This document shows positions 6,494 to 14,429 of a stretch of DNA of 15,586 bases, piece by piece (positions within the stretch are counted from its first letter, which is position 1; each line of letters opens with the position of its first letter). Origin of the DNA: Oceanihabitans gracilariae (GTDB taxonomy: Bacteria; Bacteroidota; Bacteroidia; Flavobacteriales; Flavobacteriaceae). The position numbers and the translations under genes were made by a program. The notes under the pieces are model-generated. The model ran no database searches and was not told the origin of the DNA. It was given only the letters and a program-made list of their open reading frames with translations. The DNA is taken from the NCBI RefSeq assembly GCF_042684485.1, contig NZ_JBHULM010000044.1, positions 1 through 15,586 of the forward strand. Direction: 5' to 3'.

Positions 6494-7390
6494 TTGTATG
6501 ATACTACTAAAATAGTAAAGCTTATAAACATATTACCTAAAGAAGCGGTTGCTAGAGTTAAAGAGCCTTTTTGTTGGAATAATTGTTTGTGGTTACCACG
6601 TTTTAACAAATATGGTGAAGTAACTACTTATGAATCTAATATAGTTAATTTAAAACTCTGGTTAAGGGGTTCGGAATTAACAATCTGCAATAGTTTACAA
6701 AAGTTTTATATGCAAAATAATTATAAAGCATTTAGCTATTGTCAAGTGCAGGAGGCAATATCAAAGTTAAATGACTATTTCGATTTTGACCTATACAGTG
6801 CAGAAGTAAAAAAGACAGCAGTAGGTGTTGTTATAGGAGAGCAAGAAGATAATACCTTTAAGAATTGGTTAGAATACAAAGGTAATAAGCCAATATTGAT
6901 GCGTAATAGCACAAGAATATATGGTGCTCATTTTAAAGGCACGAACTATAATATTAAAGGTTATGATAAAAAGTATCAAACAAAGGCAGAAAGTAACACA
7001 AAGTTATCTGAAAGCTTAATCCGTTTTGAGTTAGAAGCAAATAGTAGGCATTTTAATAATCGTAAACATCCAATTGGAATTTATACAGTAGCAGATTTAG
7101 TAAATAAAAGTAAGTTTGATGCTTTGGCAGATGAATTATTAAATATCTACGATACTATTAAGAAGCAACCAATAATTAATTATCAAGAATTAAAACCTAA
7201 AGAAATATTATTGTTAGGTGCTATGAAAGATAAAGACAGTTTTAATGGGTTAAAGAGACACCACAAACATTCTTATAAGTTATTAAGAAAAGACTATTCT
7301 AAACTATTAGATAGTATCGCTGATATTGAGTTAGAAAATAGCATTAGAAGTAAGGTTTTAGAGCAGATTAATTACTGCAAAAATAACTAA
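6494..7390 (+). CDS. putative phage/plasmid-type replication initiation protein, 298 aa
   Basis: The middle of the protein carries blocks typical of gene II/X-like replication initiators of phages and small plasmids. These are GAHFKGTNYNIKGYDKKYQ (about 145-163), then SLIRFELEANSRHF (about 174-187) and a helical C-terminus. Such proteins nick an origin and prime rolling-circle replication. I see no unambiguous HUH metal motif, so this family call is by overall pattern. The best start is TTG at 6494, because the nearby ATG at 6498 is in another frame and ends after five codons, and no in-frame ATG follows for about 75 codons. It begins 5 bp after the HTH gene. Together they look like the replication/excision module of the element. 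Confidence 0.6.
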   Translation: MYDTTKIVKLINILPKEAVARVKEPFCWNNCLWLPRFNKYGEVTTYESNIVNLKLWLRGSELTICNSLQKFYMQNNYKAFSYCQVQEAISKLNDYFDFDLYSAEVKKTAVGVVIGEQEDNTFKNWLEYKGNKPILMRNSTRIYGAHFKGTNYNIKGYDKKYQTKAESNTKLSESLIRFELEANSRHFNNRKHPIGIYTVADLVNKSKFDALADELLNIYDTIKKQPIINYQELKPKEILLLGAMKDKDSFNGLKRHHKHSYKLLRKDYSKLLDSIADIELENSIRSKVLEQINYCKNN

Positions 7391-7410
7391 CGTCTTCCAA
7401 CTTGTAATAT

Positions 7411-7426
7411 ACCCTAAAACAGGGGT
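7411..7426. other. small hairpin in the gap before the methyltransferase
   Basis: ACCCT and GGGGT flank a six-base loop in the 122-bp gap between the replication-like gene and the methyltransferase. It is followed by an A-rich rather than T-rich tract on the plus strand, so it is a poor terminator. It could be an operator or weak structure at the start of the defence operon. TATATTTT at 7471-7478 resembles the Bacteroidetes -7 element (TAnnTTTG) with one mismatch but has no clear -33 partner. Confidence 0.25.
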
Positions 7427-7512
7427 AAAAAGTAAATACGGAAATCTTCATTATTTAACCAAAATATATTTATATTTTTATGAGTTCCTTAAAGAGCAAT
7501 AGAAAATATTAA

Positions 7513-10263
7513 ATGAACGCAGTAGAAATAGAAGAAGCAGTATCAGAATTAGCATTAAAACCATTTGAGGCAGAGGAATTTCCTTTTTCTTTTTTGGAAT
7601 CTTTTGGTAATAAAAGTACTACTATTAAAAAGTTGCGTAGCGGTACATCAAATAAAACAGATGTTGAAGATGCAGTTTTGCAGCGTAATAACATACATAT
7701 ACTTTCAAGTAAAAAAGGAAAGGTTAATGAGTCTTTAGAAACCTTACGCAATAGTCCATCAACTAAAAAAAATAAAGCTGAATTTATTTTAGCTACGGAT
7801 GGTTTAGATTTTCAAGCTGAAAATGTAATTACAGGGGAAACCGTAGTATGTGAGTATAAAGATTTTCATAACTATTTTGGATTTTTTCTATCATTAGCAA
7901 ATATTACTACTGTAAAACAAATACGTGAAAGCGCATTTGATATTAAAGCAACTAGTCGTTTAAATAAGCTGTATGTAGAGTTATTACAGCATAATTCAGA
8001 TTGGGCGAGTATAGAACGTCGTCCAGATATGAATCACTTTTTAGCAAGATTGATTTTTTGCTTTTTTGCTGAGGATACGGATATTTTCAAAGACGACAAT
8101 CTGTTTACAGATACTATTCAAAAAATAAGTGACCCTGATGCTTCTAATACACACGAAGTAATAAGTGAGATTTTTAGAGCAATGGATACAAAGCTCGAAA
8201 ATCGTGAAAAAGAAAATATCAAAGTTTGGGGTAAAAAGTTTCCTTATGTAAACGGTGAGTTATTTTCTGGTTCTACAGAAGTACCGAAGTTTACTAAAAT
8301 AGCACGTTCTTATTTATTACACGTAGGTAGTTTAGACTGGAAGCAAATTAACCCAGATATATTTGGGTCAATGATACAAGCTGTAGCAGACGAAGATGAA
8401 CGTGGTTCATTAGGTATGCATTATACATCCGTTCCAAATATTTTAAAGGTACTAAACCCTTTATTTTTAGATGATTTACGAGAGCAACTAGAAAAAGCAG
8501 GAGATAACAGTCGTAAATTACTCAATCTACGTAATCGTATGGCACACATACGAGTATTTGACCCAGCTTGTGGTTCAGGTAATTTCTTGGTAATTGCGTA
8601 TAAAGAAATGCGTAAAATAGAAAATGAGATTAACATTAAACGTGGTGAAATCAATAAAGCAAGTGAAATACCATTAACGAACTTTAGAGGTATTGAATTA
8701 AAAGATTTTTCAGCCGAAGTAGCACGTTTAGCCTTAATTATTGCAGAATATCAATGCGATGTGTTGTATAGAGGGCAACGTTTAGCTCTTGCAGAATTTT
8801 TACCTTTAGATGCTCAAAATTGGATTGTTAAAGGAAATGCATTAACGATTAATTGGTTATCAGTTTGTCCACCTACAGGAACTGGCGTAAAACTTCAAGG
8901 AGACGATTTGTTTTCAACACCGTTAGAACAAGCTCAAATAGATTTTGATAACGAAGGCGGTGAAACCTATATATGTGGTAATCCACCTTATTTAGGAAGT
9001 AAAAAGCAACTTGAAAATCACAAAAAAGATTTAAAAGAAATTTTCAACAAATATACTAACTCTTGGAAACCATTAGACTACGTTTCAGGTTGGCTAATGA
9101 AAGCAGTAGAGTATGGTAATCAAACTGATAGTGCGACAGCTTTAGTAACAACAAACTCAATTTGTCAAGGTCAACAAGTACCAATTTTATGGCCTTTAGT
9201 TTTTAAGTTAAATCACGAATTGTCTTTTGTTCATACATCCTTTGAATGGTCAAATTTAGCTAGTCATAATGCAGGTGTAACAGTTGTAATAGTTGGTGTA
9301 AAAAAGAAAAATAATAAAACCTCTAAAAAAATATTTTCTATAGATGAGCATAAGAATACAATTTCAAGGGAGGTTTCCAATATTAACCCATATTTAGTTT
9401 CTGGAGAAAACATAGTCATAAGTCCATCACGCAAACAGTTGAGCAACTTACCTGAGTTTTACAGAGGGAATTCACCAACAGATGGTGGTTTTCTTTTATT
9501 GGATAATGATGAAAAGCTTGGTTTAAAACTGGGAGAAGAAATTGAAAATAAATTCATAAAAAGGTTTGTTGGCTCTTTAGAATTAATAAGAAACGTTAGT
9601 AGATTTTGTATATGGATAGAAGATGATGAGGTTAATCTAGCCAAAGAAATACCAGTAATCAAATCTCGTATCGAGGAAGTTAAAAACTTTCGTTTAAAGA
9701 GTAAAAAGAAATCTACGGTCTTAGCTGCTAAATGGCCTCATAGATTTGACGAAAGAAAACCTATACTAAATGAAAGACAAATTTGTGTTCCTGTAACAAG
9801 TTCTCAAAGCAGAAATTATTTACCTGTAGGTTTACTCAAACCTGATACAGTCATTTCAAATTCTTCATTCGGTATGTCCTGTAAAGACCTGTGGGTTTTA
9901 TCATTAGTTGCATCTAAATTAAATTTAATATGGGTAGCAACTGTTTGTTCAAGAATGCGTAATGATTATCGTTTTACTAACACTCTTGGCTGGAACACTT
10001 TTCCTGTTCCAATGTTAACTCAAAAGAATAAAGAAGATTTAACCGCAACAGCAGAAGAAATACTAATTGCAAGAGAACGTCATTTCCCTGCAACAATAGC
10101 GGACTTATACGACCCAGAAAAAATGCCTAAAGATTTAAAATTAGCGCACGAACGTAATGATGAAGTTTTAGAGCGTATTTATATTGGTCGTAAATTTAAA
10201 AATGATACCGAGCGTTTAGAAAAGCTTTTTGAACTCTACACTAAAATGACTGCCAAAAAATAA
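7513..10263 (+). CDS. MmeI-family DNA methyltransferase, 916 aa, nuclease motif apparently lost
   Basis: Probable N6-adenine DNA methyltransferase, with length and architecture close to MmeI-type IIL/IIG enzymes (about 920 aa). Residues 1-150 correspond to the N-terminal region, 165-290 to the helical connector (LARLIFCFFAEDTDIF, DWKQINPDIFGSMIQA) and 295-560 to the methyltransferase. The SAM-binding motif is FDPACGSGN (349-357), the catalytic motif is GNPPY (489-493), and GMHYTS (301-306) lies at the motif X position. Residues about 600-860 should hold target recognition. The D...ExK catalytic motif near residues 70-82 of MmeI is not visible here: the matching stretch reads IHILSSKKGK. Cleavage is therefore probably supplied by the GIY-YIG protein two genes on. 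The helicase gene starts 4 bp downstream. It likely protects host DNA and defines target specificity. Confidence 0.9.
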   Translation: MNAVEIEEAVSELALKPFEAEEFPFSFLESFGNKSTTIKKLRSGTSNKTDVEDAVLQRNNIHILSSKKGKVNESLETLRNSPSTKKNKAEFILATDGLDFQAENVITGETVVCEYKDFHNYFGFFLSLANITTVKQIRESAFDIKATSRLNKLYVELLQHNSDWASIERRPDMNHFLARLIFCFFAEDTDIFKDDNLFTDTIQKISDPDASNTHEVISEIFRAMDTKLENREKENIKVWGKKFPYVNGELFSGSTEVPKFTKIARSYLLHVGSLDWKQINPDIFGSMIQAVADEDERGSLGMHYTSVPNILKVLNPLFLDDLREQLEKAGDNSRKLLNLRNRMAHIRVFDPACGSGNFLVIAYKEMRKIENEINIKRGEINKASEIPLTNFRGIELKDFSAEVARLALIIAEYQCDVLYRGQRLALAEFLPLDAQNWIVKGNALTINWLSVCPPTGTGVKLQGDDLFSTPLEQAQIDFDNEGGETYICGNPPYLGSKKQLENHKKDLKEIFNKYTNSWKPLDYVSGWLMKAVEYGNQTDSATALVTTNSICQGQQVPILWPLVFKLNHELSFVHTSFEWSNLASHNAGVTVVIVGVKKKNNKTSKKIFSIDEHKNTISREVSNINPYLVSGENIVISPSRKQLSNLPEFYRGNSPTDGGFLLLDNDEKLGLKLGEEIENKFIKRFVGSLELIRNVSRFCIWIEDDEVNLAKEIPVIKSRIEEVKNFRLKSKKKSTVLAAKWPHRFDERKPILNERQICVPVTSSQSRNYLPVGLLKPDTVISNSSFGMSCKDLWVLSLVASKLNLIWVATVCSRMRNDYRFTNTLGWNTFPVPMLTQKNKEDLTATAEEILIARERHFPATIADLYDPEKMPKDLKLAHERNDEVLERIYIGRKFKNDTERLEKLFELYTKMTAKK

Positions 10264-10267
10264 AAAA

Positions 10268-12319
10268 ATGCGTAAAGAAAAAAATATACCTACAATAACT
10301 GTAAATTATAATAATAATGGTAGCTCTGTCACCTCTAACGAGTTAGGTATGCGAGCTATGCAAGAACTAGCTTATGAAAAAAGAGGTGAGCAATACTTAT
10401 TAATTAAATCACCACCTGCATCTGGTAAAAGTAGAGCTTTAATGTTTATAGCTTTAGATAAACTGAATAATCAAGGTGTTAAACAGGTAATTATTGCAGT
10501 ACCAGAACAGTCCATAGGTTCTAGTTTTAACAATGAACCATTATCTAAGTATGGTTATTATTATGATTGGGAAGTTACACCAAAATGGAATTTATGCAAC
10601 TCACCGGGAGAAGATGGTAGTAAAGTAAATTCTGTAAAAGCATTTTTTGAGAGTGATGATAAGGTTTTAGTTTGTACACACGCTTTATTTCGTCGTGCAG
10701 TTGAGCGTTTTGGTATAGAAACATTTGATGGTAAATTAATAGCAATAGATGAATTTCATCACGTAAGCTCAAATGAAAACAATGTACTAGGGTCGCAACT
10801 TAAAGATTTTATTGAGAGAGATAAGGTTCATATTGTAGCAATGACAGGTTCTTACTTTAGAGGAGATGCAAATCCTGTCTTAATGCCAGACGATGAATTA
10901 AAATTTGAGCCAGTTACTTATACTTATTACGAGCAATTAAGTGGTTATGAGCATTTAAAAACACTAAATATTGGTTATTATTTTTATAGTGGTGCTTATG
11001 CTGATGACCTTTTAAAAGTTTTAAATCCAGATGAAAAAACAATCATTCATATTCCTAACGTTAATTCAAGAGAAAGTATGGGTGATAAAATTAAAGAAGT
11101 TGAACATATAATTGAAGAATTAGGTGAATGGCAAGGGGTTGAAGTATCTACAGGTTTTCATTTAGTCAAAACTAAAACTGGTAAAATAATAAAAATTGCA
11201 GACCTTGTTGATGATGATTCATCAAAACGTCCTTTAGTTCAAGCAGCATTAAAAATGCCAGCAATAAAAAAGAACCCAGACCACGTAGATATTATTATTG
11301 CTTTAGGTATGGCAAAGGAGGGTTTTGATTGGATATGGTGTGAACACGCTTTAACTATAGGGTATCGTTCTAGTTTAACAGAAATCGTTCAAATAATAGG
11401 TAGAGCAACACGTGATGCGCCAAATAAAACACAAGCAAGATTTACAAATTTAATAGCAGAGGTAGATGCTTCTGAAGATTCTGTAACAGATGCTGTAAAT
11501 GATACGCTAAAAGCTATTTCAGCGAGTTTATTAATGGAACAGGTTTTAGCACCAAAATTCAACTTCACACCTAAAAACCCTCAAAGCAAAGAAAAAGATG
11601 GGTTTGATTATGGAGAAGGTGGCTACGACCCTAATAAAGAAAATATTGGTTTTAATGAAGAAAAAGGCGAATTTCAAGTTGAAATTAAAGGTTTAGCAAT
11701 GCCAGAAAGCGAAGATGCTAAACGTATCTGTAAAGAAGATTTAAACGAAGTAATTGCTGCTTTTGCACAAGATAAAGAAACTATAGGTAGAGGTTTATTT
11801 GATGAAGAATTAGTACCGCAAGAGCTAACGCAAGTTCGATTAGGGAAAATTATTAAAGAAAAATACCCAGATATAGATGATGAAGATATTGAGGCTATTA
11901 GACAGCACGCTGTAGCAGCACTTAATATTACTCAAATGGCGAAAAAAGCTATAAATGATGAGGGTAACGATAATATAAAAACTAATACAGCTTTAATAGA
12001 TGGTATTAGAAAATTTGCAATGGATGTTAGGGATTTAGATGTAGATTGGATAGATAGTATAAATCCATTTAGTGAAGCATATTCAATCCTTTCCAAAGCA
12101 ATGACTGAAAAAAGTTTGAAAGCAATGGCAGAAGTTATATCTGGTAAAAAACCAAATATAAATTTAGAAGAGGCTAGAGAGTTGGCTAAACGTGCTTTAA
12201 AGTTCAAAAATGAGCGTGGGAGATTACCAGATATTAAGTCAGCAGATCCTTGGGAGCAACGTATGGCACAAGGTATTGCGTATTTAGCAAGAAAAAAATC
12301 AGAAGAACAAAATGGCTAA
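10268..12319 (+). CDS. SF2 DEAD/DEAH-type DNA helicase of a restriction-like system, 683 aa
   Basis: Superfamily 2 helicase/translocase. Walker A is SPPASGKS (48-55), the Walker B/DEAH-type box is IDEFHH (160-165), and motif III is TGS (193-195). Motifs V and VI are ALGMAKEGFDW (345-355) and QIIGRATRD (375-383) with the arginine finger. The layout matches ATP-dependent helicase or translocase subunits of restriction and defence systems. About 280 residues after the motor are unrecognised. The extreme C-terminus (about 640-680) holds a short helical motif, KFKNERGRLP...WEQRMAQGIAYL, similar to one near the N-terminus of the next protein. The gene follows the methyltransferase by 4 bp and overlaps the nuclease gene by 8 bp, implying one operon and probably one complex. 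It may move along DNA to bring the nuclease to unmodified targets. Confidence 0.92.
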   Translation: MRKEKNIPTITVNYNNNGSSVTSNELGMRAMQELAYEKRGEQYLLIKSPPASGKSRALMFIALDKLNNQGVKQVIIAVPEQSIGSSFNNEPLSKYGYYYDWEVTPKWNLCNSPGEDGSKVNSVKAFFESDDKVLVCTHALFRRAVERFGIETFDGKLIAIDEFHHVSSNENNVLGSQLKDFIERDKVHIVAMTGSYFRGDANPVLMPDDELKFEPVTYTYYEQLSGYEHLKTLNIGYYFYSGAYADDLLKVLNPDEKTIIHIPNVNSRESMGDKIKEVEHIIEELGEWQGVEVSTGFHLVKTKTGKIIKIADLVDDDSSKRPLVQAALKMPAIKKNPDHVDIIIALGMAKEGFDWIWCEHALTIGYRSSLTEIVQIIGRATRDAPNKTQARFTNLIAEVDASEDSVTDAVNDTLKAISASLLMEQVLAPKFNFTPKNPQSKEKDGFDYGEGGYDPNKENIGFNEEKGEFQVEIKGLAMPESEDAKRICKEDLNEVIAAFAQDKETIGRGLFDEELVPQELTQVRLGKIIKEKYPDIDDEDIEAIRQHAVAALNITQMAKKAINDEGNDNIKTNTALIDGIRKFAMDVRDLDVDWIDSINPFSEAYSILSKAMTEKSLKAMAEVISGKKPNINLEEARELAKRALKFKNERGRLPDIKSADPWEQRMAQGIAYLARKKSEEQNG

Positions 12320-13520
12320 AAAAGACACATTCACAATAGAAGACGATGAGTTATTAGCAGCTTTAGGTATAGAGGTAGAAGTAAAAAAGAAAACTACTTT
12401 TACGCCTATAGAAGAGCGTGTTATTGCAGGTTTTGAAGAAATTCAAAAATTTGTTGATGAACATAATCGGCTACCACTTCACGGAGAAGAAAATGATATT
12501 TTTGAAAGATTGTATGCTGTTAGATTAGAGAAAATTAAGGAAAAAACAGAGTTTATAGATTTATTAAAAGAGATAGATTATCACAACATATTATCTGGTG
12601 AAATTAAAAATTCAGTAGAAGTTTCAGACAATTTAGATGATGATGAATTATTAAATTTATTAGGTGTTGAAGAAGAAGAAAATTCGATAACCAACCTTAA
12701 ACACGTTAAAACAAGAGCAGAAAAACGAGCTGTTGAAGAATTTGCAAATAGAATTATTTGTGAAGATTTCGAGAATTTTAAACCACTATTTGAAAAAACA
12801 AAAAAAGAAATAGAAAATGGATTTAGAGAAACAGTACGTTTTAGAAAAGATTCAGGTTTTACAAAAACATTAATACAAGAAAAACTCTTTGTTGTTATAA
12901 GAGGTCAAATGGCTTATATAGCTCAAAAAGGCGAAATATTTAAAGCCCCAAATGGAGAGGAAGATGCTCGTTTAAGAGTTATTTATGATAATGGTACTGA
13001 AAATGACTTATTACAACGTTCACTTATAAGAGCAATGTATAAAGATGAAACAAGTCGTTTCGTTACAACATCAGGTTTAGGTCCTTTGTTTTCAGATGAG
13101 TTAGAAAGTGATGATTTAGAAAGTGGTACTATTTACGTATTACGTTCAAACTCTAAGAATTCTTTGATTCTTCAAAACAGAGAAGTGTTTCATAAAATAG
13201 GTGTAACAGGCAATGATATTAATAAGCGTATTCAAAATGCTAAGAACGACCCTACTTTTTTAATGGCAGATGTTGAAGTAGTTGCAACTTATAAATTAGC
13301 AAATATCAAACGTCATAAATTAGAAAACTTAATACAATCCTTCTTTAAAAATGCAAAATTAGATATTGATGTTAAAGACCGTTTCGGAAAACCAGTAAAC
13401 CCAAAAGAATGGTTTCTCGTCCCAATATTTATTATAGATGAAGTGGTTGTAAAAATAAAGGAAGGTGCTATTGGGGATTTTTATTATGATGTTAAATCAG
13501 CAAGTTTAAAAAGATATTAA
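12312..13520 (+). CDS. GIY-YIG nuclease (T5orf172/MUG113-like), 402 aa
   Basis: The C-terminal domain (about 270-395) is a GIY-YIG endonuclease variant. It has GTIYVLRS (272-279, with Tyr275), HKIGVTGNDINKRI (294-307, with catalytic-type Arg306) and RHKLENLIQSFF (334-345, with metal-binding-type Glu338). The middle region (about 130-250) has DARLRVIYDNGTENDLLQRS and IRAMYKDETSR, a block I associate with this nuclease group. Two acidic repeats, DDELLAALGIE (11-21) and DDDELLNLLGVE (109-120), flank a helical segment containing HNRLP (51-55). These could be docking motifs. The start overlaps the helicase by 8 bp, typical of translational coupling. It is the likely cleavage subunit for the operon, since the methyltransferase appears to lack its nuclease motif. 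Confidence 0.88.
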   Translation: MAKKDTFTIEDDELLAALGIEVEVKKKTTFTPIEERVIAGFEEIQKFVDEHNRLPLHGEENDIFERLYAVRLEKIKEKTEFIDLLKEIDYHNILSGEIKNSVEVSDNLDDDELLNLLGVEEEENSITNLKHVKTRAEKRAVEEFANRIICEDFENFKPLFEKTKKEIENGFRETVRFRKDSGFTKTLIQEKLFVVIRGQMAYIAQKGEIFKAPNGEEDARLRVIYDNGTENDLLQRSLIRAMYKDETSRFVTTSGLGPLFSDELESDDLESGTIYVLRSNSKNSLILQNREVFHKIGVTGNDINKRIQNAKNDPTFLMADVEVVATYKLANIKRHKLENLIQSFFKNAKLDIDVKDRFGKPVNPKEWFLVPIFIIDEVVVKIKEGAIGDFYYDVKSASLKRY

Positions 13521-13581
13521 TGCTTTTTTATTAATATTATAAGTAATAAACATAGTAAAACAAATCTATAGCGGTTTAGGA

Positions 13582-13605
13582 ATGGCAATAAAAAAATATA
13601 GTTAG
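13582..13605 (+). promoter_or_regulatory. seven-codon leader frame overlapping the kinase start
   Basis: ATG at 13582 opens a seven-codon frame (MAIKKYS) whose TAG stop (13603-13605) shares one base with the GTG start of the kinase gene, forming TAGTG. AGGA lies directly before this ATG. The arrangement is of the stop-start type that allows ribosomes to reinitiate, so the leader could set kinase expression. It could also be chance, given the short length. Confidence 0.3.
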
Positions 13606-14429
13606 TGATAATAGATAACATACATACAAATTCAATCCTTAAAGAAATTAAGACAGAGGGGCATAGTCCTTTGTTGGTTATGGGTAGTGATTTTGAAATG
13701 TATGTAGCAAAGAATGATAAAGGTAAACAACCACCATTTTCTTTAATAAATGAGTTTTTGTCATCTTATTGTTTCGCTAAATGGAATGTTGCTACACCAG
13801 CTATGAAGTTAATTACTATTGCAAATGAATTAATAGTTTCGCAAGAGGGTTTATCAAACAATCATAGATCTCATTATTATGACACACCTTGTTTTGGTTC
13901 AAAATTTGTTGATAAACCTGTTGATGTAAATGCTTTATTAATTACAGATAAAAAGAAGGCTTTCAATAAATTAAATAATCCTATTGATGTTTTTCATATT
14001 ACTTTATTTGATACTTGGGTTGAAAATGATGACAGAAAGCCTACTAATTATAATTTAATTTTAGAGCCTGTTGATAATAAATTTAATATCTTACCAATAG
14101 ACAACGCGTTTATATTTAGTACAATGTCTTATCAGGATTTAAACCCAGAATTTGTATCAGTTAGTGCAAATGACCATCTTTTAGTTTCTGATTTAGGCTA
14201 CCTAATTAAAAAGAATACGACTATAGATGAAGATTTTATTAATAATGAAAGAGAATATTTCTATCTTTGCATAGAACGTTGTGAGCAAGATTTTGATACT
14301 TATATGGTGCAAGTAGCAAATTTTTACACTATTGATTCAGTTTCAATTGCTAGCCTAAAAGAGTTTTTATTTAACGAAGAAAGGAATAATAAAGTCTTTG
14401 AAGAATACGTTTACAGATTAAAACAATGA
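13605..14429 (+). CDS. HipA-like kinase (HipA_2 type), 274 aa
   Basis: Short protein-kinase-like fold of the HipA_2 family. A candidate nucleotide-binding lysine is Lys36 in YVAKND. The helix with LINEFLSSYCFAKW fits the expected glutamate-bearing helix. The catalytic loop is FDTWVENDDRKPTN (135-148) with Asp143 and Asn148, and the metal-binding aspartate is Asp166 in PIDNAF. HipA toxins phosphorylate glutamyl-tRNA synthetase, but the substrate of HipA_2 members is not something I can state. The GTG start is chosen because an in-frame TAG lies 6 bp upstream and no ATG fits the N-terminus. There is no HipB-like repressor nearby. The next gene overlaps by 4 bp (ATGA), so the two products are probably co-translated partners. 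Confidence 0.82.
   Translation: MIIDNIHTNSILKEIKTEGHSPLLVMGSDFEMYVAKNDKGKQPPFSLINEFLSSYCFAKWNVATPAMKLITIANELIVSQEGLSNNHRSHYYDTPCFGSKFVDKPVDVNALLITDKKKAFNKLNNPIDVFHITLFDTWVENDDRKPTNYNLILEPVDNKFNILPIDNAFIFSTMSYQDLNPEFVSVSANDHLLVSDLGYLIKKNTTIDEDFINNEREYFYLCIERCEQDFDTYMVQVANFYTIDSVSIASLKEFLFNEERNNKVFEEYVYRLKQ

Noticed and set aside
7509..7751. 80-codon antisense open frame over the methyltransferase N-terminus, and similar antisense frames at 8421-8654, 9264-9446, 9459-9662, 10575-10772 and 11932-12207
   Set aside because: They lie wholly within strong sense genes, have no own spacing or start signals and give low-complexity or unfamiliar products.
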